Below, piece by piece: positions 32,719 to 41,648 of a DNA stretch of 64,000 nucleotides. Made by a program: the position numbers and the translations under genes. The DNA is from JANOBD01 sp031411495 (GTDB lineage Bacteria > Planctomycetota > Phycisphaerae > Tepidisphaerales > Tepidisphaeraceae). Positions within the stretch are counted from its first letter, which is position 1. Each line of letters opens with the position of its first letter. Under the pieces are notes generated by a model. That model did no database searches, was not told the origin of the DNA, and saw nothing but the letters and a program-made list of their open reading frames with translations. The DNA is taken from positions 1 to 64,000 of the forward strand of contig JANOBD010000212.1 of assembly GCA_031411495.1 (NCBI GenBank), read 5' to 3'.

Positions 32719-35475
32719 ATGCGAAACAATCTTCAGCTCGATCATTTCGATCGCAGCGCGAATCGGCGACAGCGCGCGGCCTCGACCTTTGAACACCTCG
32801 AAAGCCGGCGAATGCTCAGCGCGGCCGCATTCGGCCCGATCCGCAACGGAATCGACGCGATCCACGAGTATCGCGCCGTCCCCCAGGTCACGCCGGCCAA
32901 ACCCGCCAGCCTCGAGTCCGCCACGAAGAAAACGCCGACTTCCGCGGTGAAAACGACCGTCCGCGCAGGCAGCGGCGCTACGGGGGGCGTTCTCGAGACG
33001 CCGCCGGCAAAACTGGTTACGCCCGGCTCGCGGCCGCTCGCGCTCGAAGCCGAAGCGCTCCCCGGTGGTGGCGTGCGCATCTTCTGGAATCCGCTGGGGC
33101 TCGATTCGACCGGACAGGTTGTCGTCTTTCGCAAAGCGCTGAGCGCCGACCTGTGGGATGAAACCGCCATCGGCGATCCCGGCTGGGATTCGACGCAGTT
33201 CATCGATACGACGGCGGTCACGGGTATCGGCTACGAGTACAAGGTCGTCGTCTACACAACACTCGGCGCCGCGCCCTACGAAAAGTACGTCTACGCCGGC
33301 AACCAGGTCGCGCCGACCAGCGACCGCGGAAGCATCCTGCTTGTCGTCGATGAAACACAACTCGACACCTCCCGCGACGCGAGCGGCACCACGCTCGCGC
33401 CGGCGCTGGCGCGATACAAGGCCGATCTGATTGCCGAAGGCTATCACGTGATCCAGATCACCGCGCCGCGCGTCGACGTACCGCGCACCATGCCGCCGAG
33501 CATGTCGCCCGAGGATATCGCGGCGCATTCGGCCGTCTGGTTTGGCGCGGTGATGGCGCTCAAGCAGCAGATTCGCGGCATCTGGAGCATCACGCCGGAT
33601 CTCAAGAGCGTGTTCCTCCTCGGCCACGTGCCCGTCCCGTATTCCGGCGTGACGAGCCCGGATGTCACCGTCGGTCACGAACAGAGCCTGGGCGCCTGGC
33701 CGGCCGACATTTTCTACAGCACACTCTCGACGCCCGATTCGCTCTGGACCGACGAACTTGAAATGGGAACGACCGACGCCCACATCAATCTGCCCGGCGA
33801 CGGCAAGTTCGACCAGGATGATCTGTATCAGCTCGGCTACGGAACCCAGTATGAGAACGGCGTGTTCTCCGATATCACGGTCGGCCGCGTCGATCTTGCG
33901 ATGCTCGACAACTTTGTCGGGGTCGACCAAGTCGTGGGCGCGAAGGCAACGGTCGGCGAGACGAACCTGCTGGCGCGATACCTCGACCGAGTTCACGAGT
34001 TCAAGACCGGGCAGTGGAATGTCCGCCGAAAGGCGCTGTTCGAAGAGGCGTATCCCTTCGGCGAGTATTACGACGCGAACCGCCTCACGCCGAACGTGGG
34101 CATCAACAACGTCGAGTTCGGAACGGTGAGCCCGTACGAGCCGAGCCTGGTTGCGTATGACGATCCGTATCCCGTCGGCACGCCGCCGCCGACAACCTAT
34201 GACGCGCACAGCAATTCGTGGCTGTGGATGTACACCGGCGCCGGCGGATTCCCGTCGCGCACGACGATGCAATACAACCCGCATCGACAGCTGCGCAGCG
34301 ATCAGTATTCCAACGGCGCTTACGCGAGCGCCTCGGATTTCACCAAGCTCAACAACTTCGGCAACCACAAGGTCGTCTTCAATTACATCTACGCCAGCTA
34401 CGTCGGCGACTGGGACTATCGCAACGACCTGCTCCGCACCGTCATCGCCGAGCCGGATGGTTACGGGCTCGTCTCGATGTGGGGCTCGCGACCGGTGTGG
34501 GATCAGCATCACATGGCGCTGGGCGAACCGATCTCGACCAGCACGCTCAAGAGCTGGAATAACTTCGGAATCAAGCAGGCATACGCGTTTGATCCGAACT
34601 CCAGCAGCACGCGGCAGAGCCTTCTCGGCGACCCGACCCTGCGGCAGGACAACGTGAAGCCGGCGTCGAACGTGCGCGTCGATCTCTGGGGCGCTTCCGG
34701 GAATCGCGTTCGCTGGGACGCCTCGCCCGACGCCGGCGTGACGGGTTATTACGTCTACAGCGCCACCGCGGTCGATGGCGCGTATACGCTGCTCAACTCG
34801 ACGCCGGTTGCGGGCACGCAGTTCCTCGACGCCAGTGCCACGTCGCCCGCGGGCATTTACTACATGGTCCGCGCCGTCAAGCTCGAAACCGCCGCCACCG
34901 GGACGTACTTCAATCTCGCACTCGGCGCGTATGCCGCGCCGCAGATCATCGGTGCGGCGTTCAACTCCGGCGGCAAGCCGCAATCAATCGACCTGACCTT
35001 CAGCCAGGATGTCGGCGCGAGCCTCGCATCCGGAGACTTCGTCATCAGCGGCAACCGGTACGATTTCAACACCGGCCAGATGGTCGCCAAGTCGTTTGTC
35101 GCGGGAACCGACTTCCACTTCGCATCCTACAACCCGACGACGCGGGTCGCGCGGATCGTGATCGACTCGCAAAACGAACTCGGCGTCTCGCAGATCCTCA
35201 CCTCCGGGCGATACAGCCTCACGCTAGTGAACGGTTCGGTGACCAATAGCGTTGGTGTGAGCGTCGGAAGCGGATTCTCGTTCCCCATCGCGTTCCTCGC
35301 CGGCGACACGAACGGCGATTTCACCGTGAACTTCGACGACCTGCTGATCGTGGCCCAGAACTACAACACCACCACCTCCCTCTCGCCGTTTGCGCACGGA
35401 GACTTCAATGGTGACGGTTTTGTGAACTTTGACGATCTTCTGGTCCTGGCTCAGCATTACGGCGTCACGATTTGA
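32719..35475 (+). CDS. Dockerin-containing surface protein with protease-like core
   Basis: I start at the ATG at 32719 (MRNNLQLDHFDRSANRRQRA), which has GGGAG just upstream. The 918-residue product has an N-terminal planctomycete surface motif (FEHLESRRMLSA near residue 30) in place of a classic signal peptide. Residues about 80-150 look like an FN3-type domain. Residues about 205-640 have a caspase-like or gingipain-like layout (SILLVVDETQLDTS, SVFLLGHVPVPYS, ITVGRVDLAML), though I cannot point to a certain catalytic dyad. A second FN3-like domain (645-715), an Ig-like part, and a terminal dockerin pair (GDTNGDFTVNFDDLLI and GDFNGDGFVNFDDLLV) follow. Confidence 0.75.
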   Translation: MRNNLQLDHFDRSANRRQRAASTFEHLESRRMLSAAAFGPIRNGIDAIHEYRAVPQVTPAKPASLESATKKTPTSAVKTTVRAGSGATGGVLETPPAKLVTPGSRPLALEAEALPGGGVRIFWNPLGLDSTGQVVVFRKALSADLWDETAIGDPGWDSTQFIDTTAVTGIGYEYKVVVYTTLGAAPYEKYVYAGNQVAPTSDRGSILLVVDETQLDTSRDASGTTLAPALARYKADLIAEGYHVIQITAPRVDVPRTMPPSMSPEDIAAHSAVWFGAVMALKQQIRGIWSITPDLKSVFLLGHVPVPYSGVTSPDVTVGHEQSLGAWPADIFYSTLSTPDSLWTDELEMGTTDAHINLPGDGKFDQDDLYQLGYGTQYENGVFSDITVGRVDLAMLDNFVGVDQVVGAKATVGETNLLARYLDRVHEFKTGQWNVRRKALFEEAYPFGEYYDANRLTPNVGINNVEFGTVSPYEPSLVAYDDPYPVGTPPPTTYDAHSNSWLWMYTGAGGFPSRTTMQYNPHRQLRSDQYSNGAYASASDFTKLNNFGNHKVVFNYIYASYVGDWDYRNDLLRTVIAEPDGYGLVSMWGSRPVWDQHHMALGEPISTSTLKSWNNFGIKQAYAFDPNSSSTRQSLLGDPTLRQDNVKPASNVRVDLWGASGNRVRWDASPDAGVTGYYVYSATAVDGAYTLLNSTPVAGTQFLDASATSPAGIYYMVRAVKLETAATGTYFNLALGAYAAPQIIGAAFNSGGKPQSIDLTFSQDVGASLASGDFVISGNRYDFNTGQMVAKSFVAGTDFHFASYNPTTRVARIVIDSQNELGVSQILTSGRYSLTLVNGSVTNSVGVSVGSGFSFPIAFLAGDTNGDFTVNFDDLLIVAQNYNTTTSLSPFAHGDFNGDGFVNFDDLLVLAQHYGVTI

Positions 35476-35772
35476 AGACATCCGGTTGACCGGTTCCATC
35501 CGTACTCCACAGTGAAACTACTGCTGGGCAGAGACCGATCCGTCGTGCGCTGTATCAATCGTGTGCTGAATAAAGCGTGTCGGTCGCGGTTCTTATGAGT
35601 GGACAGCCCGTATGGTGGTAATGGATTGCTCAAAATATTCCGCCCCGCGATTCGCCTTGACAGGCCCGGAGGATATGCGAGCATCCCGAATTCGCGCAGG
35701 GGTGGGCTTCGCGACATCAGACATCCCGCGCAACTGTATTAAAAACCTGTAGTTAGCACCGTGGGAGTCAAA
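35476..35772. other. Intergenic region of about 300 bases, no gene seen
   Basis: There is no credible frame here, only the promoter region of the giant surface-protein gene. The short palindrome CCGGTTGACCGG near 35484 is the only structure I note. Confidence 0.4.
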
Positions 35773-38700
35773 ATGCATCCTCGCGCCCGTCTTGTGGACC
35801 GTCCGTCGCCGTATTCCGCTTCGCGACTTTTGTTGCGGCAGGCCACGAAGGGCGTTGTCACCTGCATTGATGCGCTGGAAGTTCGTCGGCTTCTGGCGGC
35901 ATTCACCGTCGACCCGATCGCACCGACCTCCGGCTCCAATTTCCACGCCATCTCCGATGCCGTCGCCGCGGCCGGGCTCACGAGCGAAACCGACGACACG
36001 ATCGATGTCGTCGCCGGCGCGTTCCTTGAGAATGTCGTCATCAACACGCCGCTCTCGCTTCGTGGCGTAAAGGTCGGGCAAGACCCGCGGCCGGGTCACG
36101 GGGTGGATGAAACGGTCGTTACCGGGCAGATCGCGATCACCGCGCCCGGCGTCACGGTCGACGGCTTCACGGTTCTCAACGGCGACGCCGGCGCCTCCGC
36201 GCCGACCGTCTCCGCCATCTATATCGCGGCCGCGGGCGCGGTCGTGAACAACAACATCGTCACCGGCTCGAGTGCGGGCGTCGGTCTGCTCAGCACGACC
36301 GACGCGACGATGTCGCAGAACCTCGTCAGCGGCTTCGCAACCGGCCTGAAAATCGTCGGCGGCGGAACCGTTACGCTTTCCAACTCGCGCCTGACCGGAA
36401 ATGCCGTCGGCGTGCGCGTCGAAGGGGCGAACCTCACCGCGACCCTGGCGCACAACTCGATCAGCGGCAACACGTCCGCCGGCATTGAAGTCGATCTCGC
36501 GACCCTCGCCGGCAGTTCCGCCGTCACGCTCGACGACAACGCGCTGGACAACCCCGGCGTCGCGCAGGTCCGCCTGCTCGGCGGAGAATCCGGCGACCTG
36601 GTCACGTTCACCGCCAACGCCGTGACGCTCAACGGGGCGGCGACGTTCCTCGACACGGTTGCCGCTACGCCCGTCTCCGGCGTCAGCTCGACGACGTTCA
36701 CCGTCATTCGCAGCACCAGCGAAGACACCCCGATCAACATCGATCTCTCGCTCGATGGCACGGCGCTCAACTCGACGGATCTCACCGGCACGCAGGGCGG
36801 CGTCAGCGTTGCCGGGAACGTGGTCACGTTCACCCCCGCGGCGAACTTCAACGGCGCGACGAGCTTTTCTTTCACGACCGCTGGCGGCGCAACCGGCACC
36901 GTCAATGTCGCGGTCAGTGCGGTCAATGATGTCCCGACCCTCAGCGGCGATGACGCCTTTACCGTAGCCGAGGGCGGCAACTACGTCCTGACCACCGACG
37001 ATCTCTCCGCCAGCGACATCGACCTCCCCGCCCAGACGATCACCTTCAATGTCAGCACCGTCACGGGCGGACGGCTCGAACTGGTAAGCAACCTTGGCGT
37101 TGCGATCACCAGCTTCACTCAGGCGCAGCTCGCGGCCGGCAACGTTCGCTACGTGCATTCCGGCGATGAGTTGCCTTCCGAGTCGATCGCTTTCACGGCC
37201 ACCGACGGGATTGATTCGACGTCGTCGCAATCGATCGCGATCACGGTCACGCCGGTAAACGACCCGCCAATCGTTACCACCAACGCGTCGCTCACGCTCG
37301 TAGAGAATGGGACGAGCCCGATCACCGCGGCGCTGCTGCAGGCGACCGATGCCGACAACACCGCGGCGCAACTGGTCTACACCGTGACGTCGCTGCCCAC
37401 GCACGGCGTCTTGAAGTTGAACGGATCCACGCTCGCGCTCAACGGCACCTTCACGCAGGCCGACGTAAACGCCGGCGTCGTCGCGTATGTCAACGACGGC
37501 GGCGAGGCGACGGCCGATTCGTTCCAGTTCACGCTCGGCGACGGCACCGCAACGCTGCCCGCGCAGAACTTCGCCATCACCGTCACGCCCGTGAACGATG
37601 CGCCGACCGCCAGCAACTCGAGCATCGGAACCAACGAAGACACGCCGGCAAGCGGCACGCTGGTCGGCAATGACGTCGACAGCGCGAGCCTGGTGTACGC
37701 GATCGTCGATCAGCCGCTGCACGGCAGCGTGACGATCACCGATACGGCCACCGGCGCGTTCACGTTCACGCCGGATGGCAACTGGCACGGCTCGACGAGC
37801 TTCACCTTTTCGATCAGCGATGGCAGCGCGACTTCAAACACCGCGACCGTGTCGGTCACGGTAAACGCAGTCAACGACGCGCCGGCCGCGAACTCGATTC
37901 CGCCGGTCAGTGTCGATGAAGGGCAGACGACCACGGTCGCGCTGAATGATTTCTTTAGCGACGTCGACGAGTCCGATGTTCCGCCGGATGTGCTCACTTA
38001 CTCGCTCAGCGGCGCGCCGTCATTCGTCTCGGTCAACCCGACAACCGGCGTCGTCACCATCTCACCGGGCGCGCTCGATTCGGGCACGTACTCCTTCACC
38101 GCGATCGCCACCGATGCGTCGAATGCCACCGCATCGACGGGGATCTCGCTGACCGTCGTCAATGTCGTCAACAACCCGCCGGTGATCGGCAATCTGCCCG
38201 GCTCGGTCACGATCGCCGAAAACGCGGTCGTCCCCGTCTTCGACGTCGACGCGACCGATCCCGACGCCGGCCAGTCCGTCACGTATGCGATTTTGAGCGG
38301 CAATGGGTCGGGACTCTTCACGATCGACGCCAACACCGGCGTGATTTCGCTCACCGGTCCGCTCGATGCGGAAACGGCGACGCAGTACTCGCTGGTGATC
38401 CGCGTCACCGACAACGGTTCGCCCGCCGTCGAACATACCGACGGCACGCTCGTTGTGAACGTCTCCGACGTGAATGATGTCGCGACGTCGGTCACGCTCA
38501 GCGGGCCATCGTCGACAAGCGAAGGCAGCGCGGTGCTCTTCACCGCAACCGCGACCGATGGCGACGTCGGTGCCGTGGTCAGCTACAAGTGGTTTGTTGA
38601 TAATGCCGAGCAGTCCGGGCAGACCGCTTCGACTTTCTCGATCACGTTCACCGATCAGGGTTCGCACGTGGTTCGCGTCGAAGCGTCCGACCGCGGCGCA

Positions 38701-41478
38701 ATCGCCGCGACGGACTCCAAGTCGATTACCGTCAGCGATGTCGCGCCGAACGTGAGCCTGTCGACGTCGGTCTCTTCTGTGGACGAAGCGGCAAACTTCT
38801 CGCTGATCATCGGCCCGATCACCGACCCGGGCGCCGGCGACGTCGCGTCCATCGGCCAGGTCGCCGTGTGGTGGCACGACGGTACCTTTACGCTGATCAA
38901 CGACTCGTCGAATCCGGACCTGCTCGCCACGATCCGCGCCGGCGGCACGGTCAGCGTTTCGCACGCATTCTCAGACGGGCAGAATGTCGCGCGCGACATC
39001 ACCGTCTCCGTCTACGATGCACTTCACACCTACATCAACAACACGTCGATTCTCGTGAACAATGTCGCGCCGACCGGCAGCTTTGCGACCATCACGCCTT
39101 CGGTGGGCGCAGGCTCATCGGCGTTCGTGAACTGGTTCTCGCAGACCGACGTCTCGCTCGAAGACCGCAACGCAGGGCTTCGCTACACGTACGTTCTCGA
39201 CGTCAACGTCCCCGGCGGCGACGGCATCTACAACGCCGGCGACATCCTCATCGCCGGCGATGGCACCTACGCCGGGTCCTCGTCGCTCTCGACACTGCAG
39301 ATCCCCGGCACGCTCCTCGCCACGGCCGGCAACTACAGCGTGCTGGGCATGCTGATCGACAAAGACGGTTCGCCGATCCTCACCCGGCGGACCTTTGTCG
39401 ACGTCACCGCGAGCACGCTGCAAGTCATCTCGCTCGGCGGCGATCACAGCGGCTTTACCGTCGTCTTCAATCGCGAGATCGACCTCTCGGTTCTCAACCT
39501 CTACGACGGAACCGATGTCGCAAATGATACGGCCGATGTCGTGCTGACCCGCTCGACCGGCCAGTCGATCCGCGGCTCACTGGTAATCAATGCCGCCCGC
39601 AACGGGTTCGATTTCCTGGTCACCGGCGGCATCCTTTCGCAGGGCACGTATACGGTCCGCATGAACAGCGGCCCGAACGCCTTCAAGGATCTGCTGGGCA
39701 GCGCGCTCGACGGCGATTCCAACGGGCTCGCCGGCGGCACCTATATCTCGACATTCGGCGTCAACGCGCCGCCCGGGCCGGTTCTCAGCACGCCGGATTT
39801 CTCTCGCGGCCCTGGCCAGCCGATCGACATCATCCCCGGCAACACCTCCAGTGACCTGCCGATCTCCATGAACGCGCCGATTGCGATTTCGAGCATCAAC
39901 TTCCAGTTGCGCTTCGATTCGTCGCTGATGGACGTTTCCTCGGTCGTTCTGGGCTCGGGCATGCCTGCGGGTTGGTCGGTGGATTACACCATCGTCACCA
40001 ATGCGGTGAACATCTCGCTCATCAAGACCTCCAGCGGCGCGCTCGATATCCCTGCCGGCTCGCGCGAAATCGTCCGGCTCATCGCTTCGGTGCCGAACAA
40101 TCCGGCGATCTACGGCAAATGCCACGTCCTGTCGTTCGCGACGATCGTCGTAAACGGCAACGCATCCATCGAGGGAACGGCCGACCGCTCGGTGCACAAG
40201 GTCGCCTTCCTTGGCGATGCCAACCGCGACGGCACGATCAATGTCGGTGACGCGGCGCTGATCCAGACGGTCGTGCTCGGCAGCGTGACCGGGTTTGATG
40301 CCTATCCGCTGGTCGATCCGGTGATCATCGTCGATTCCAGCCGCAACAGTGCCGTCGACTCGCAGGATGCGACCAACGCGGCGCTCTCGGGATTCACCGG
40401 TTCGCGGCCTGCGGATGTTCCGGCCTTTACGCCGGTGACCGTGCCGACCACCATCGGCGCCGACCCGACGTATCAGTTGCCGACGCAACTCGTCACCGCG
40501 CAGGGCGGCCACATCAACGTGCCGCTCAACATCGCTGATGACGCGCGCGGTATCCAGGCGGGACAACTGCGGATTGCCTACGACACGGACCGACTGGACC
40601 TCAGTTCCGTCAACATCGTCGCGGGTGCGCTGCTCGCATCCGGCTGGCAGGTGGTGACCAACGTCAACGACGCCCAGGGCTGGGTGGAAATCGGGTTCTA
40701 CAGCGGCAACGCGATCGCCGGCGCGAGCGCCGTGACGGGCACGTTGATCAACATCGGCTTTGATGTGTCACCGCTCGCGAGCGATGGCCTGGTCCCGCTG
40801 ACGATCTCATCGCCGCAGAACACGCCGGTCTCGCCGACAATCCTCTACAGCCGCCAGGGCGCGATTCTGGCGACGACGGCGGTCAGCGGCTCACTGTTGA
40901 TCGACGGCTTCGCCCCGAGCGTTGCGCAGGCGAGCTTCGCGTATGCGGGTACGGCGCAGTCGTACACCGTCCAGTTCTCCGAAGACGTGGGCGCGAGTAT
41001 TTCGGCAAGCGACTTTGAGTTACTGAACCTCACGACCAACACGCTCGTGCCACTGACGCTTTCGAGCATCAGCCCCGATGGCAGGACGGTCACGCTGGCG
41101 TTCGCCAACACCGGCGGAATCACCGACGCGATCCTGAAAGATGGCGATTACCGGCTTCGCGTTCGGGCCGGCCAGGTGAGCGACCTCGCCGGGCGGGTGA
41201 ACGCCGCCGACATCGACTCCACCTTCTTCTTCATGAACTCGGACCTGAATCACGATCGTGCCGTGAACTTTGACGACCTGCTGGTGCTGGCTCAGAACTA
41301 TGGCCTCACGAGCGGAGTCACGTTCGCCCAAGGCGACGTGAATTACGATGGCCAGGTGAACTTCGACGATCTCCTTTCGCTCGCCCAGCGGTACGGGACG
41401 TCGCTGGTCAGGGCGGTCCCCGCGACGACAAAAGCGCTCACGAAGAAGACGCGGTGGTCCGATACCGTGATCAACTGA
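35773..41478 (+). CDS. Giant surface protein with beta-helix, cadherin-like, cohesin and dockerin modules
   Basis: The ATG at 35773 follows GGGAG at good spacing; GTG at 35761 is also possible. The 1901-residue protein has an N-terminal LEPR-XLL-like motif (IDALEVRRLLAA), a parallel beta-helix (about 55-300), several cadherin/CSPG-like Ig domains (about 310-1330; repeats VNDVPTL, VNDPPIV, VNDAPTA), a first cohesin-like domain (about 1335-1475), a dockerin-like segment (about 1480-1560, FLGDANRDGTINVGDAAL), a second cohesin-like domain (about 1565-1690), an SbsA-like Ig domain (about 1715-1815) and a terminal dockerin (about 1825-1885, VNFDDLLVLAQNYG). It is likely exported and could self-associate. 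Confidence 0.85.
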   Translation: MHPRARLVDRPSPYSASRLLLRQATKGVVTCIDALEVRRLLAAFTVDPIAPTSGSNFHAISDAVAAAGLTSETDDTIDVVAGAFLENVVINTPLSLRGVKVGQDPRPGHGVDETVVTGQIAITAPGVTVDGFTVLNGDAGASAPTVSAIYIAAAGAVVNNNIVTGSSAGVGLLSTTDATMSQNLVSGFATGLKIVGGGTVTLSNSRLTGNAVGVRVEGANLTATLAHNSISGNTSAGIEVDLATLAGSSAVTLDDNALDNPGVAQVRLLGGESGDLVTFTANAVTLNGAATFLDTVAATPVSGVSSTTFTVIRSTSEDTPINIDLSLDGTALNSTDLTGTQGGVSVAGNVVTFTPAANFNGATSFSFTTAGGATGTVNVAVSAVNDVPTLSGDDAFTVAEGGNYVLTTDDLSASDIDLPAQTITFNVSTVTGGRLELVSNLGVAITSFTQAQLAAGNVRYVHSGDELPSESIAFTATDGIDSTSSQSIAITVTPVNDPPIVTTNASLTLVENGTSPITAALLQATDADNTAAQLVYTVTSLPTHGVLKLNGSTLALNGTFTQADVNAGVVAYVNDGGEATADSFQFTLGDGTATLPAQNFAITVTPVNDAPTASNSSIGTNEDTPASGTLVGNDVDSASLVYAIVDQPLHGSVTITDTATGAFTFTPDGNWHGSTSFTFSISDGSATSNTATVSVTVNAVNDAPAANSIPPVSVDEGQTTTVALNDFFSDVDESDVPPDVLTYSLSGAPSFVSVNPTTGVVTISPGALDSGTYSFTAIATDASNATASTGISLTVVNVVNNPPVIGNLPGSVTIAENAVVPVFDVDATDPDAGQSVTYAILSGNGSGLFTIDANTGVISLTGPLDAETATQYSLVIRVTDNGSPAVEHTDGTLVVNVSDVNDVATSVTLSGPSSTSEGSAVLFTATATDGDVGAVVSYKWFVDNAEQSGQTASTFSITFTDQGSHVVRVEASDRGAIAATDSKSITVSDVAPNVSLSTSVSSVDEAANFSLIIGPITDPGAGDVASIGQVAVWWHDGTFTLINDSSNPDLLATIRAGGTVSVSHAFSDGQNVARDITVSVYDALHTYINNTSILVNNVAPTGSFATITPSVGAGSSAFVNWFSQTDVSLEDRNAGLRYTYVLDVNVPGGDGIYNAGDILIAGDGTYAGSSSLSTLQIPGTLLATAGNYSVLGMLIDKDGSPILTRRTFVDVTASTLQVISLGGDHSGFTVVFNREIDLSVLNLYDGTDVANDTADVVLTRSTGQSIRGSLVINAARNGFDFLVTGGILSQGTYTVRMNSGPNAFKDLLGSALDGDSNGLAGGTYISTFGVNAPPGPVLSTPDFSRGPGQPIDIIPGNTSSDLPISMNAPIAISSINFQLRFDSSLMDVSSVVLGSGMPAGWSVDYTIVTNAVNISLIKTSSGALDIPAGSREIVRLIASVPNNPAIYGKCHVLSFATIVVNGNASIEGTADRSVHKVAFLGDANRDGTINVGDAALIQTVVLGSVTGFDAYPLVDPVIIVDSSRNSAVDSQDATNAALSGFTGSRPADVPAFTPVTVPTTIGADPTYQLPTQLVTAQGGHINVPLNIADDARGIQAGQLRIAYDTDRLDLSSVNIVAGALLASGWQVVTNVNDAQGWVEIGFYSGNAIAGASAVTGTLINIGFDVSPLASDGLVPLTISSPQNTPVSPTILYSRQGAILATTAVSGSLLIDGFAPSVAQASFAYAGTAQSYTVQFSEDVGASISASDFELLNLTTNTLVPLTLSSISPDGRTVTLAFANTGGITDAILKDGDYRLRVRAGQVSDLAGRVNAADIDSTFFFMNSDLNHDRAVNFDDLLVLAQNYGLTSGVTFAQGDVNYDGQVNFDDLLSLAQRYGTSLVRAVPATTKALTKKTRWSDTVIN

Positions 41479-41525
41479 TCGCGGCGCGTCCACCTCAAAG
41501 CGCCGACACATCGCCGGTGCCGGCC

Positions 41526-41582
41526 GATAACTGCGCTTAAAACGCTCCGCCTTTGCGGAATTGAGAGATTCGGCCAGTTATC
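41526..41582. promoter_or_regulatory. Possible structured leader of the exopolysaccharide locus
   Basis: GATAACTG (41526-41533) and CAGTTATC (41575-41582) are perfect reverse complements enclosing a small CCGC/GCGG hairpin. It sits just before the first gene of the polysaccharide locus and could be a folded 5' leader. Evidence is structural only. Confidence 0.35.
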
Positions 41583-41648
41583 TGGGTGATTCGCTTTAGC
41601 AGTGGTGCGGTTACGTCGACGACACGATGGAAAGGTGTTCATCGCATC

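Noticed and set aside
32716..34983. A 755-codon minus-strand frame opposite the dockerin protein gene.
   Set aside because: It is an antisense shadow; composition is Arg/Val/Asp-rich and no signature is seen, while the plus frame has clear domains.
35593..37788. A 731-codon minus-strand frame opposite the giant surface protein.
   Set aside because: Antisense shadow of repeat-rich DNA.
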